Below are positions 12,827 through 23,295 of a DNA stretch of 64,000 nt, piece by piece; position 1 is the first letter of the stretch; each line of letters starts with the position of its first letter. Under the pieces are notes generated by a model. The model made no database searches. It saw only the letters and a list, made by a program, of their open reading frames with translations, and was not told the origin of the DNA. The position numbers and the translations under genes were made by a program. This DNA is from [Phialemoniopsis] sp. UDSM-2020 (lineage: Eukaryota; Ascomycota; Sordariomycetes; Thyridiales; Thyridiaceae), in the NCBI GenBank assembly GCA_018873225.1, contig JAEILZ010000001.1, positions 4,836,001 through 4,900,000 of the forward strand. Direction: 5' to 3'.

Positions 12827-14227
12827 TTACTCCTCATCCAGTCCCTCGACGAGCTCAAAGCCTCGTGTCTCCCAGCGCTGCTTCTCAGCCGCGTCGATCT
12901 CTGGGCCCTGGCGAATAAGCGGCAGACCTTGGCCGTGAATGGCCTCGTCCAGCCACAACGCCGCAATTCCAACCGAGTCGGTATCGTCCGCAACTGGGAA
13001 GGGAAGGGAGCCGCCCCACCAGCCTTCGAGGGCTGGCGCATTGCCCATCGCGGTTCTGGCCGATGCCACTACTTTGTCCATTAGGGCACGGCGGAAGGTG
13101 AAGAGAGCCTGGCCATGGACCTTGGCAGCGTTGCAAGCGCTCTGGTTGTTGCGCCAAGGATCGAAGAGGATAATCTGCAGCTTCTTCGGTCCCTCTTTGT
13201 TGGCCTTGCGAAGAGCGAGGACCAGTCCCGACCGACCTGCGAGGGGGTGGTCGGCCCAAGCCTCGGAACCACCCACAACGCCAAGCTGGCCCTGGGAGAT
13301 GAACCAAGGTGTGATCATTCCCAAAACCATGTCTTTTCCGGCACCAAAGTTGTCCCAGGCGTAGGTGAGGAACTGGTCAGCAGTACCGAACATCTTGGCT
13401 TGTTTGCCCGTCTCGTAAAACCATCTCTGGCGGGTATAGTTATCGATGAACGCAATCGGGACGAGGTACAGTGACCAAGGGCTAGTCGGGGTCCAGGTGG
13501 TGAGGGCGACATAGCCCAGGAAAACCCGCAAGTAAACGGCAGAGGACTGCTTGTCCGGGCGAGCTGGCATTCTAGACTCGTCGTGCTTTGTCGTGTTGAT
13601 GCCGTGCAGAGCCTCACGAACCGATGCGTGGACCAGAAAGACGAGGTCCTTGTCGCCAAATTGGGTAGGCGGCCATGGGTTCGACGAAGCCGGGGCGATG
13701 GTTGCGAGGACAGAAGAGCCTCCAAGTTGCGCTCCGGACAACTCTCTCGCTAGGGCGTTGATATCAGTTGCCTGAGTCCTGACTGCGAGGTTGATGAGTC
13801 CACTGGACTGGGGAAGCTGGGAGGTACGGTTGTCGAGTTCGACGAAAACGTCAACAGTCTGAGTCAACTCTGTTTGAACCGGTTGTGAGGTGTAGGCGTT
13901 GCGCGCATTTCCATAGAATTGGACGAGTTCCTTGGCGTGCTGCCACTGGAGGTCCCCGGAACTAGCCTTGAAGTTGCAGGCTACTGTCTGCCAGAACAGG
14001 TCGCCGCCGCGAAGAGCGACGAACAAGTCGCGATAATCCAAGCAGGTTTCGAACAAGGAGATGAGGCGCTCTTCGACGCGCTGTCGGCATACATCGGTTG
14101 GAAGATGCTGTCGATCTGAGCCGATGATGATGTTGTAGACGGTTTCGGTCGTCTCCCGGCTAGCACCAAACCCACCAGGGAGGTAGAAGCCGGGTTGCTT
14201 CAGCGCGGAAACATACCGGGAAGGCAT
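12827..14227 (-). CDS. Hypothetical protein, 466 residues, single exon
   Basis: An uninterrupted 466-codon frame with coding-like composition, starting at ATG (MPSRYVSALK) and ending in an acidic tail (LVEGLDEE). I do not recognise the family. There is no signal peptide or membrane span, and Cys is sparse. It has several Trp-rich stretches (WTPTSPWSLY, PWRNNQS, WWGGSLPFP), suggesting a globular cytosolic protein. A few hundred bases upstream are AT-rich with no other gene. Function is unknown, but the length of the frame without an intron makes it a real gene rather than a shadow. Confidence 0.72.
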   Translation of the reverse strand: MPSRYVSALKQPGFYLPGGFGASRETTETVYNIIIGSDRQHLPTDVCRQRVEERLISLFETCLDYRDLFVALRGGDLFWQTVACNFKASSGDLQWQHAKELVQFYGNARNAYTSQPVQTELTQTVDVFVELDNRTSQLPQSSGLINLAVRTQATDINALARELSGAQLGGSSVLATIAPASSNPWPPTQFGDKDLVFLVHASVREALHGINTTKHDESRMPARPDKQSSAVYLRVFLGYVALTTWTPTSPWSLYLVPIAFIDNYTRQRWFYETGKQAKMFGTADQFLTYAWDNFGAGKDMVLGMITPWFISQGQLGVVGGSEAWADHPLAGRSGLVLALRKANKEGPKKLQIILFDPWRNNQSACNAAKVHGQALFTFRRALMDKVVASARTAMGNAPALEGWWGGSLPFPVADDTDSVGIAALWLDEAIHGQGLPLIRQGPEIDAAEKQRWETRGFELVEGLDEE

Positions 14228-15463
14228 TTTGTCTTGGTTCGTGATGGAAGCTGTCTCGATTTGAAGTCCTGCGGAAAGCAGAACAGCTTTTGGTGTTGAA
14301 GGATCGCAAGAAGGAGAGATCGAGAAAATAGTTTGTGACCAGAGCTGCTTTATATACGCCGCAATGGAGGAAGGATGAGTGTGTTGAAGGTGAATGAATC
14401 ACCCATTTAGAGCTGATTGAATCCAGCGAGGTGAATAGAGAGCTTGAAAGCTTTGTGTCAGAGGACAGCAGATGTCATAAGCTACATCAGACAATCTGCA
14501 GCTATTGAGTGAGTTGTTCATGATTCAGCATCACAATAGGTTAAAAGAATGACTCTAGGCTACTCTAATGAACCACTAGATCCTACAAACATCCTCTTCC
14601 AAGTCATGTCACCTAGTGAATAGCACAATAGGGGTCCTATCACCCACCTTGACCTAAGCCTCACCTGAGTCTCACCTGAGGTTCGCACCACAAACGCCGA
14701 AGCAAATAAATTAGGCAAAAAGAAAAAAAAGAAAGAGCAGTCATGGTCTTTTTTGGGATCGAACCGCAGTCGTCAAGATACCTAGCGTTGGTTTGCTTAG
14801 GCACAGGAGTTAAACTATCCCATTCGTCCCAACCACTACGGCATGTCGCCATCTTTGCTCACTATTATTAAGAATCGTCGTTGTTCTCCCTTATAAGGCC
14901 TCTAGTCCTTGCCGACACCCCCTCGGACCCCAAGTCCACACTGTACCGACGAAGTCCCGGGCCTGCCCCCCGCTTATTAGTCTGCTGCGCAAACCTCAAC
15001 TGATAGCTTCCAGCCTTCCTTGGCCATGTTTATTCCACACCTTGATTTCTGACATATTTCATTCGTCATAGCCCCTAACTCTTTACATTGGTCCTACCCG
15101 AAGATTAACCGCTTCTTTCGAACATGCTTTTGTCCCATTTGGGTCAACCAAGCTCAGAGGCAAACCTGAGTGAGTGAGCTGTCACTCGTGTGGATCACAC
15201 CAGTTGACTTCCCGAAAGACTTGCTACGAATTACATCTTCTGACTCGCTTTACTAGTCCTCAACACGTAACAAGTGCAATAACTGATCGAAGCAAATCGG
15301 GTCACCTCAACTGTGAGTTTCACTAGTGACCGTACCTACGTCGGCAGAAGGCAGATTGATTTGTGTTGCGCGACATGTTCATTACATTCAACAAAGCAAA
15401 CACATCGTCTCATGGATATAGACAGAGATGGAGAATACATACTAACTCTTACATAGGTCCCTC
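14228..15463. other. Intergenic with a short imperfect repeat
   Basis: No coding exon seen. Around 14655-14690 the decamer ctcacctgag occurs twice in succession (imperfect tandem). A tRNA-like stretch lies at 14750-14850 (listed separately). Confidence 0.5.
14750..14850 (-). other. Degenerate tRNA-like Pol III element
   Basis: On the minus strand an A-box-like string (TGCCGTAGTGG, 14833-14843) is followed about 78 bases later by a B-box-like GGTTCGATCCC (14755-14765) and then a T-rich stretch that could stop Pol III. The acceptor ends do not pair and the T stem has mismatches, so this is not a functional tRNA. It may be a tRNA relic or the head of a tRNA-derived SINE. Confidence 0.3.
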
Positions 15464-16573
15464 TCAAGCCAAATTCTCCACAACCTCGAAGACCTTGTTA
15501 TCCTCCAGCGCCGTAGCATACCGAACAGCCATGGTCATCACGTTCTCCCTAAGCTGCATGTTATACGGGCACATGACCCAACCGATACCGGCCAACAAAG
15601 ACTTCTTGTACTCAACCACTACCTCCTCGTCATCGACTTCCAGAGCAGGCCCACCAAACCGCTCCAGCGCGCGCAGGTAGTGCTCCAGCACATCCCACTG
15701 GTGAGCCCTCCTATCTTCAACCGACAGCGCACCCGCAGTAAAGTACGCCACGTCGTGGAAGCAGGAGCCGATGTGCACGATCTGCCAGTCAAGGAATCGC
15801 GGCGCCCCGCCCTCGAGGTACGTATTGCCCACATGCGCGTCGCCATGAACGAGGCACTGGAAATGCGGGTTGCGCGAGGCAAAGTGCTTCTTGCAGACAG
15901 CCGTCACACGTTCTTGGCTGCGCAAGAACTCCGGCATGGGCGGTCTGTCGGGCCCATTGACAACGGCGTCGTAGGTGCCCAGCAGCGTCAGGATGAACTG
16001 GTCGTAGTCTGAGGTCAGCCAGGGATGGTCCGCGGGCTTGACGCCCCAAGTGCGGGCGTGCAGGGCGGCGAGCTGCTCGACGCCCGCCTTGACGCGGTCA
16101 ACAGGCCAGGCCTCGGTGGGCGGGACAAAAGTGCAGGCGGGACGGGCCGTCAGATCGTCGAAGATGAGGATGCCCTGTTTGGCGGTGTGGCCGGCCCAGC
16201 GCACGGCGGGGAGGTCCATGTTGTCGAGCAGCGGGGCGATGCGGTTGTAGAAGTCGACCTCGCGCTGAAACATGGTCACGAGGAAGGGCTGCTGCTGGAG
16301 GAACTCGGGCTGGAAGCCGCCCTTGATGCAGAGCTTGACTGGTGTGGAGTCGGCGTCGTCTTCAAAGATGACACTGACGAACGCCTTGCTTGCGGTGCCG
16401 ATCCAAAAGTCGTCGAGGTGGGCGGACTTGACCTTGCGCCCGAGCACGGTCGACAGCCAAGTCAGTGTAAGGTCTGCTGGTACGGTAGGGAGGTCCTGGT
16501 CCCTCGCACCTGCTGGCGGTAGACCAGTGGTGACTGCGACCGGCTGCTGTTCTGTAGTGGTAGTAGTCGACAT
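15464..16573 (-). CDS. APH-fold phosphotransferase family protein (small-molecule kinase)
   Basis: A 369-residue, single-exon protein of the aminoglycoside phosphotransferase/choline kinase-like superfamily. The catalytic loop is visible as HGD (His243-Gly-Asp245) with Asn250, followed by the metal-binding LDW (Asp262). An N-lobe Lys in VKLCIKGG and a conserved LAALHART helix come earlier, so all kinase signatures are present. Fungal members of this family act on unknown small molecules, and antibiotic resistance should not be assumed. It lies upstream of the metabolic cluster and points away from it, so membership is uncertain. The Thr-rich N-terminus is unremarkable. The start is the only ATG preceding the conserved region in frame. 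Confidence 0.83.
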   Translation of the reverse strand: MSTTTTTEQQPVAVTTGLPPAGARDQDLPTVPADLTLTWLSTVLGRKVKSAHLDDFWIGTASKAFVSVIFEDDADSTPVKLCIKGGFQPEFLQQQPFLVTMFQREVDFYNRIAPLLDNMDLPAVRWAGHTAKQGILIFDDLTARPACTFVPPTEAWPVDRVKAGVEQLAALHARTWGVKPADHPWLTSDYDQFILTLLGTYDAVVNGPDRPPMPEFLRSQERVTAVCKKHFASRNPHFQCLVHGDAHVGNTYLEGGAPRFLDWQIVHIGSCFHDVAYFTAGALSVEDRRAHQWDVLEHYLRALERFGGPALEVDDEEVVVEYKKSLLAGIGWVMCPYNMQLRENVMTMAVRYATALEDNKVFEVVENLA

Positions 16574-17729
16574 GGCAAAATTGTAGTGATGGTTTTCTCA
16601 GCCCCTATCTTGAAGCACAGCACAGAGCAATGGGATGATGGACCGTGAGCACATGGCAACATTTATATGGGTGGCCCTGTCAATATGACGAACGGACCAT
16701 GTATAACGGGTGATAACCGAGGCTGACGGGATTTGGCAATCCTGGCTGCTTTCAGTGACGACAGACATTTTCTTTATCTCGCTATTGCATTCAATAGCCT
16801 TTCTACATGCCTCGATTGGGTAATTGATACATGCGCTTACCTGCACGTTGGGTTGGCGTTGGTACTTTGGGCGACGCATCATGACCCTCAAAATGCTACC
16901 CTTTGCGGGCAGCCCAACGGAGTGCGATTCCTGAAGCGGGATCGCAAAGGAGTGCGCTGAGCCGTTCGTTGCTGTAGGGCCAAAATAGTTTGCCAACAAC
17001 ATCCAGTCAGCTGCGGCCTGATCGCTGACTGCGTCAAAGGAACAAAGCAAGCGGCGGGGTACTTTTTTCCCCAGCGTCATAGCAGTCAACATCGAGTCTT
17101 CAATAAGCGGTCGTTTTCGGCTCATGTAGGGTGGCATGCATGATGACTTGGACGACAAAGCGGCGCGCATGCCATGAGGTCAAAGCTGCTTGCGGCAACA
17201 CCCAGGGAGGGCGTTCCAATGTTGGGACGACCTTTGCCCCGGATCTTGCCAATTGCGGCTCCTTTGACGCCGGCTTGGAGGCGATGGCCCTTGTCACTTG
17301 CAATTAAGCACGCGCTGTGTTTCCGCTGTTGCAAGGGCAACGGCAGCGCATACACTTTCCCACAGCCCAACGGCCATAAACAAGGAAGCGACAATGTCGA
17401 TCGGCCCTTTCTAATGCACAGCTTACTTTGAAGAAAGGAGCTACCATGAATATCTGAATATCTGGAAGGGAGGGTGCGTCCCTGAAGCCCTCCTTCTCAT
17501 GTCTATCAAGGACACCCAAGGCGGCTTGCTTGAGGCCGATCATACCACATAAGTCACCCACAAACATCTTTGTCGAACAACCCATATTGAACCAGGCTCA
17601 TCACGGTACCTTTGCATCTCTCACCGGAACTAGCATCTCAAGTCATTCATTATACATTCCTCGGATATGGGCTAGTTTCCCTCCGAAACGACGACCAACG
17701 GGTCTGGATCCAACCACGGGATTGCCAGA
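16574..17729. other. Intergenic, no gene seen
   Basis: About 1.15 kb upstream of both flanking genes. Reading frames here are short, overlap on both strands and show no recognisable family. Confidence 0.5.
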
Positions 17730-19261
17730 GGCTTTGTTCTCTTTGGCGTCATCTCGACCCCTTTAGCACCGGAGCGACGATGCGCTGCCCTCTTCGATGT
17801 AAAGGAAGGAGGACATGCCTTGGATCTCGCCGCGTACTGCCAGAATGAAGTCAAGTTTCAAGACTACTATGGTTTTGATCTGCCCGAGATCTTTAGTCGG
17901 GTGCGTCGCTCCGTCCTTTTGGCACCTTCTGGCTTTGCTTTCGAAGCGAGAACTGACAAGAGTCTGACAACGATTGCCCCTGTAGCCATCTCTGAACAAG
18001 TTTGCTGCATTGCGTAAAGAGATCCGCGAACACTTTCGCAACGATCTGGTTCGCTGCTTTGCGCATGACGAGATCCCGAAAGAGTGTTTCCACGAGAAAT
18101 ACTCCACTCATCTCCCGATGGTCACTCAGAACTACATCAATTTCTATGGCACTTTAGACCATGCAGACTTTGTGAGTATCCTGGTGTTTGTGCCTGGGAA
18201 ATACTTGAGCAGGGCTGACCCTTTCCGGAACCAGATGGCAGGTCTCTGTGACGAGAAGATACCCCTCAACCTTCAGGAATCGCCGTCATACTACAACGGG
18301 TACGCCGGAAGTTTGGTCGTATCGGACGTTAATATCACTCGACCAAAAGGCATTAGGTGGGACAATTCGACGGGGATCGTAGCCGCGGTTCATGGACCTA
18401 CAAAAGGGCTTGATTTTGAGATTGAGCTCGGATTTTATGTCTCGGAACCCATACCTGGCGGCACTGTCTCCCAGGAGCTCATCGCCGACCATATTTTTGG
18501 CGTGGTGATGCTGAACGACTGGACAGCGCGCGACTTTGAATAGTATGAGAGGAAGCCGGTGGGGCCTTCTCAGTCCAAAGGTAATAGGAACCTTTCCTCG
18601 CAAGCACGTGGAGAAGTGAAAACGATCCCTGACCGTAGCCAGATTTCGCAACCTCGATCTCGGCCTGGATTCTGCCCATACAATGTTTGTTTGAGTTCTC
18701 CCACAAGTTCTGGGGCGATGAAGAAGACGTCGAACACTTGCGATGCGATCACTCTTCGTGGTCGTACAATGTTCTAATAGTGGCATCCGTCGTCCGTAAG
18801 GATCTGTACTGACTTTCTATCGAGTGGCTGCCCGATACTGATTACCAGCTGCAGGAGACGGAATCATGCATCACATCACTGCAGGAAACTTGCAGGAATT
18901 GAAATGGACCCCGGCCCAGCTGCTGGCTCATGTGACTGCTTCTGGCCGCGACTTACACAACGGAGATCTGATTGCAACTGGCGCCTTGTCGGGCGGGGTA
19001 AGCTCCGGCCATGCCTATGATAGATGCAAGACAGCATGGCTAATATTCGAGCAGCAAGAATCGAGATGGGCCAGCCTCATGGAGGCCACCATGAATGGAT
19101 TCCGACCTATTCAGAGAGAAGGAGGGTTCGAGATTGATTATCTTCTCGATGGGGACGAGGTGCACATGCTGGGTTTGTGCTTCCGCGATGGGGACGAAGA
19201 CATTAAAAACGCGGAATTGTGGGGACCACCATGCCGTGCTCGGATAAACCCCAGTCAGTGA
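17730..19261 (+). pseudogene. Fumarylacetoacetase-type gene interrupted by an in-frame TAG
   Basis: The exons 17730-17900, 17986-18171, 18235-18580, 18643-18795 and 18849-19261 join in one phase and give a fumarylacetoacetase-like protein. Recognisable parts are FGVISTP, NFYGTLDHAD (catalytic His position), DFEIELGF (two metal-ligand Glu), LNDWTARDF (metal-ligand Asp), SISAWILP and the C-terminal WTPAQLLAH...GDLIATG. Intron signals are good, including TACTGAC in the last intron. A TAG at 18541-18543 falls directly after LNDWTARDFE, where the family has an aromatic residue or Gln, so a G-to-A or C-to-T change would explain it. No in-frame ATG is visible upstream, and a TAG lies in frame near 17675. 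It would truncate in the middle of the catalytic domain. Sequencing error or readthrough is possible. Confidence 0.72.
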
Positions 19262-19353
19262 GTGCCGTATTTCTTCATGGGGATCATCACAATAAGACGT
19301 GGATAGGGAAATAGAACAGTATTATCCGGGCTCGTCAATAGCCTGCAAGTTGA

Positions 19354-21162
19354 TTACGAATTCCTGGATTCTATGTGACCCAGAAAGTTGGCAGCAATAA
19401 ACCCATGCGTCATCGCCGGCCCCAGAGTTGAGCCCGCCCCCAAGTACGTTCGTCCCATGATGCTCGCCGCCGTGTTGCCGATTGCGAATAGCCCCGGAAT
19501 CGGGCTCATATCCTTGAACAACACACGCTGAAACTTGTCTGTCAACAAGCCTCCTTTGGTCCCTATGTCCCCGGGCCAGATCTGCACGGCGTAGAACGGG
19601 CCCTTGGTCACCGACCCCAAGTTGGAGTTTGGGCCGACGTTCGGGTCGCCGAAGAACTGGTCGTACTCGGACTTGCCCTTACCGTAGTCCTCGTCCACTC
19701 CCGTCTTGCACATGGAATTGAACCTGTCGGCCGTCCTGCGCAGACCCTGCGCATCGACCCCAATCTGACCCGCCAACTCTTCAAGCGAGGCTGCCACGAA
19801 GATCCTGCCCGCGGCGAGCGCCTCCGTGGACGGCTTCTTGCCGCCCATCAGATTCCCGAGCATGTACCTGTTGCGGTGGTTCGTGTCCATGATGAGCCAG
19901 GCCGGTATGGCCTTGACCTTGCGGTTGCGCGCGTACTGGTCGTGGCCCGCGTCGGTGTACGACTGCGCCTCATTCATGAATCTTGCGCCAGACGAGTCGA
20001 CAATGAAGCAGTGCGGGCGCGCGCGCTCGATGAGCGCGAACCAGGGGGCCGAGGTTTCTGGGTCGAAGATCATGGGCGCCCACCATGCGTCGTCGAGGAG
20101 CGCTGTTGCGGCGCCGAGGCGGGTGCCTTCTTGGATGGCGTCACCTGTGTCGCCTTGGGAGACCATGGTCCACTCCGTGGTGGCTGGGTTGGGGAGGGTC
20201 TCCTTGCGCATCGTTTGGTTTTGGGCGTAGCCTCCTGCTGCGAGGATGACTCCGCGGTTGGCTTTGATGGTTCGAGTACCTGACGGCGTTCGCACTTCAG
20301 CTCCTATCACGTCTCCTGCCGGACCCTGAATTAGTTTCGACAGACTTGTCTCCAGGCGAATATCTGCGGGTTGCTTCACGTTGAGGTATAACAGCTGCGC
20401 AATCAAGCCGCGGCCCATGGTGACGGGCTTCTGTCCGACCAAAAGTCTAGCAACGAGGGGCAGCATCTTCCACATTGCTTGGGCGAACGCTCCTATAGAC
20501 GAAATCATCCGTACGATGACAAAGGCATCGGTTGTGTAAATCGCATTCCGCCCCGGCGCAGGCGGCAGCTTCGACTGCCACTCGCCTAGCTTTCGGGCGT
20601 CAAACCTCCGACTTTCGATGGTCCTGCCGCCGCCTTTGCCCTTCGCACCCTCCATGGAAGGGTAGTAGTCCGGATAGCCCTCTGTGGGCTTGAAGCGAAA
20701 GCCTTCCTGCTGCAAGAACTCGATCATCTTCGGCCCCTCCCTGACATATGCTCGACGCCTCTCCAGTGACGAGGCGTGGCCCACGTCTCCGACTGCCTGC
20801 TCGAAGTACCTCAACGCATCGGCCTCGGAGTCGCTTATGCCTGCAGCGCGAGAGACTGGGTTGCACGGGATCCATAGGCAGCCGCCGGATATAATGGACG
20901 TACCGCCGACTATGGCTTCTTTCTCGATGACGATGCTGCGAAGGCCGAGCTTGGCTGCGCGTAGGTTGGCAGTTAGGCCGCCGGCGCCGGATCCGATGAT
21001 GAGGACATCCGTTTTCTCGTCAAAGGTAGGAGTCTTCGCTGCTGGCAATGACGTTGCCATTGTGGTGGATATTGGTCGGACGAATTGCTTCGGGGCGATC
21101 ACACTCTTTCGGCTGCCACGTATGGTGCGTCGAAGAAGAGCCAAGTTACGCGGACGTGACAT
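19354..21162 (-). CDS. FAD-dependent dehydrogenase, 3-ketosteroid 1-dehydrogenase-like
   Basis: A single-exon flavoprotein of 602 residues in the FAD_binding_2 (fumarate reductase/KstD) family. The first ATG gives an Arg/Ser-rich leader (to about residue 36) that looks like a mitochondrial presequence. A second ATG at the end of the leader could give a cytosolic form. The dinucleotide-binding loop is IGSGAGG (about 57-63), followed by VIEKEAIVGGTS. The C-terminal part has GLFAIGNTAASIMGRTYLGAGSTLGPAM (shown only in parts: GRTYLGAGST, LGPAMTHG), close to the conserved block of steroid 1-dehydrogenases that carries an active-site Tyr and Gly. Substrate is not established; such enzymes desaturate alpha to a ketone. 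It is head-to-head with another FAD dehydrogenase at 21577. Confidence 0.87.
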   Translation of the reverse strand: MSRPRNLALLRRTIRGSRKSVIAPKQFVRPISTTMATSLPAAKTPTFDEKTDVLIIGSGAGGLTANLRAAKLGLRSIVIEKEAIVGGTSIISGGCLWIPCNPVSRAAGISDSEADALRYFEQAVGDVGHASSLERRRAYVREGPKMIEFLQQEGFRFKPTEGYPDYYPSMEGAKGKGGGRTIESRRFDARKLGEWQSKLPPAPGRNAIYTTDAFVIVRMISSIGAFAQAMWKMLPLVARLLVGQKPVTMGRGLIAQLLYLNVKQPADIRLETSLSKLIQGPAGDVIGAEVRTPSGTRTIKANRGVILAAGGYAQNQTMRKETLPNPATTEWTMVSQGDTGDAIQEGTRLGAATALLDDAWWAPMIFDPETSAPWFALIERARPHCFIVDSSGARFMNEAQSYTDAGHDQYARNRKVKAIPAWLIMDTNHRNRYMLGNLMGGKKPSTEALAAGRIFVAASLEELAGQIGVDAQGLRRTADRFNSMCKTGVDEDYGKGKSEYDQFFGDPNVGPNSNLGSVTKGPFYAVQIWPGDIGTKGGLLTDKFQRVLFKDMSPIPGLFAIGNTAASIMGRTYLGAGSTLGPAMTHGFIAANFLGHIESRNS

Positions 21163-21576
21163 TGTTTCCAACCCAACCCTTTAGGAGAAGGATACATGCA
21201 GAAATTGTCTCTCATAAGCAGATCACCAGCTTCCAAAAGTCTTGTTAGAAGTTTCTTTCGCATCTTGAGGGGTAAGTATTGCGAGGTGTGGCACTCTGTG
21301 ACCTAACCAACAACGCCTTCACATGCCACGGGATCCTGGTTCCGAATGATTTTTGTGTGGGCTGATGGGTTATCCGCAAAGCGCAGCATTGCATGATGCA
21401 GCCTCTCATTCGGTGCAGCTCACGCGGCCGCACAGCAGGCGGCTCGTGAGGGGAACCCGCCCGTGTGTCGCAGCGGCCGCCCATGTCGACCCTGGGCCGC
21501 GCACTCTGAGCCCAGAACGAGATAATCGGATTCACACGCCGCAGATCAATCAGACTCGGTGTCGCATGGATTCGAC
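21163..21576. promoter_or_regulatory. Bidirectional promoter region between two FAD dehydrogenase genes
   Basis: These 414 bases separate divergent ATGs of two related flavoprotein genes. No specific binding motif is recognised. The compact shared upstream region argues for joint regulation (inference). Confidence 0.45.
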
Positions 21577-23295
21577 ATGGTGTTGCGCACTCTATATCAA
21601 GCAAGATCTTGCGTAGGTTCACCGAAAGGCTTGTGTCGCCCAATCTCCAGCCTAACTCGCTCCACACAACTGTCAAGTCCACGCAGGCGCTTCGCCTCGA
21701 CCAAGACCATGTCTACTAAAGACGCAGACGTAATCGTCGTCGGCGCCGGCATAGCAGGTGTCTGCGCCAGCATCGCCGCCGCCGAGAAGGGCGCCTCGGT
21801 GCTCCTGCTTGACGCATACCACGGCGGTGGCGCCTCGGCCCTTTCCGGCGGTGTCATCTACGCCGGCGGCGGCACAGCGCAGCAACGCGCCGCGGGCTAC
21901 GGAAACGACACGCCGGACAACATGTTTCGGTATCTCAAGGAAGAATGCAAGGGCGCCGTCGACGACGAGACGCTCGAGGCGTTTTGCGACGCGAGCGCTG
22001 CCAGTGTGGAATGGCTCGAGCGCCACGGCGTGCGGTTCGAGGGGTCGCTTTGTCCGTACAAGACGTGCTATCCGACGGATCAGCATCACTTGTTTTTCTC
22101 GGGGAGCGAGAAGGCGTATCCGTATAATGCGGTTGCGGAGCCGGCGCCTAGGGGGCACAGGGTGGTTGGCGATGGCGGATTCACGGGAGGTGTAATGTGG
22201 AGGGCGCTGTTTGCGGCTGTGACGAGGCTCGGGGTGCGAGTTATGCCTGCTTGCAAGGTTCACCTCATTGTCATGGACGGAAAGGGAGCGACCGCCGGGG
22301 TGGAGTTAAAGAGCGTCGACCCATCAAGCCGGGCCTTTGGGCGCCACAGATCTTTATCCTCCTACGGCCAGCGATTTCAGATGTTCTTACCAGACCTGGC
22401 TGCGAAGTTCCTCAACCGAGCTGATGCGCTGTGGCATAAGAACGCTGCGTCGTCAAGACTGAATGCTCCGGCTGTTATTCTAGCCGCTGGAGGATTTGCC
22501 TTCAACAAGGAAATGCGCCAACAGTACTGCCCGGACTATGGTAAAGTTGCGCCACTCGGCACCCGGGGTGATGACGGCTCAGGTATTCGGCTGGGACAGT
22601 CTGTCGGAGGATCCGTCAGCCACATGGACAACATGTCCGCCTGGCGTTTTCTCTATCCCCCGACGGCACTTCTCGAGGGCGTAGTTGTCTCCCAGAGGGG
22701 GAAGCGCTTCATCGCCGAAGACGTGTACGGCGCTGCGTTGAGCGAAAAGATGATCCGCGAGCATGACAGCACTGCATTTCTGATTCTTGATTCTACGCAG
22801 TGGGCCAAGGCCAAGGAGCAACTGCCAAAGCAGACACAGTCACCGCTCTCGATTCAGCGACTGCACTGGTTGAGATGGGATTACAAGAAGGCTTCGTCCG
22901 TCCAGAAGCTTTGTTCAAAGCTTGGCATGAAGGCGGAGGGGCTCTCACAGACGGTCACCGAGTATAACAATGCTATCGCCAAGAGTGAGGAAGATCCATT
23001 ACACAAGGGAGCGGAATATTGTTCTCCTATCATTAAGCCACCTTTCTACGGGATCGACATCTCGGCCCGCACCAAGGGGATACAGTTCGTTAATGGTCTC
23101 ACATTAGGAGGGCTGCGAGTGAATGGAAGAAGTGGTCTCGTGCTCAGGGAAGACGGCACTTGTATTGAAGGACTCTACGCTGCTGGGAGGAATGCTGTGG
23201 GTATCTGCTCTAACGGTTATGTGAGTGGACTGTCCCTTGCAGATGGAGTCTTCTCGGGCATCAGAGCGGGAGAGCACGCGGCAGGCCGGGTGTGA
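21577..23295 (+). CDS. FAD-binding dehydrogenase (FAD_binding_2, KstD/fumarate reductase type)
   Basis: A single-exon flavoprotein of about 572 residues. The first in-frame ATG (21577) gives a Ser/Arg-rich leader resembling a mitochondrial presequence; an internal ATG just before KDADVIVVGAG would give a cytosolic form. The FAD loop is VVGAGIAG with LLLDAYHGGGAS following, where the family usually has Glu (E..GGGTS). The C-terminal FAD cap is GLYAAGRNAVG followed by NGYVSGLSLADGVFSG. The same superfamily as its divergent neighbour, but the two proteins differ clearly in length and C-terminal block, so they are not a recent duplicate. By analogy with bacterial TesH/TesI pairs they could act on two positions of one substrate, which is inference only. 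Confidence 0.86.
   Translation: MVLRTLYQARSCVGSPKGLCRPISSLTRSTQLSSPRRRFASTKTMSTKDADVIVVGAGIAGVCASIAAAEKGASVLLLDAYHGGGASALSGGVIYAGGGTAQQRAAGYGNDTPDNMFRYLKEECKGAVDDETLEAFCDASAASVEWLERHGVRFEGSLCPYKTCYPTDQHHLFFSGSEKAYPYNAVAEPAPRGHRVVGDGGFTGGVMWRALFAAVTRLGVRVMPACKVHLIVMDGKGATAGVELKSVDPSSRAFGRHRSLSSYGQRFQMFLPDLAAKFLNRADALWHKNAASSRLNAPAVILAAGGFAFNKEMRQQYCPDYGKVAPLGTRGDDGSGIRLGQSVGGSVSHMDNMSAWRFLYPPTALLEGVVVSQRGKRFIAEDVYGAALSEKMIREHDSTAFLILDSTQWAKAKEQLPKQTQSPLSIQRLHWLRWDYKKASSVQKLCSKLGMKAEGLSQTVTEYNNAIAKSEEDPLHKGAEYCSPIIKPPFYGIDISARTKGIQFVNGLTLGGLRVNGRSGLVLREDGTCIEGLYAAGRNAVGICSNGYVSGLSLADGVFSGIRAGEHAAGRV

Noticed and set aside
14661..14852. Possible intron-containing nuclear tRNA on the minus strand
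   Set aside because: Acceptor strands are not complementary and the T stem has two mismatches; kept only as a degenerate tRNA-like element.
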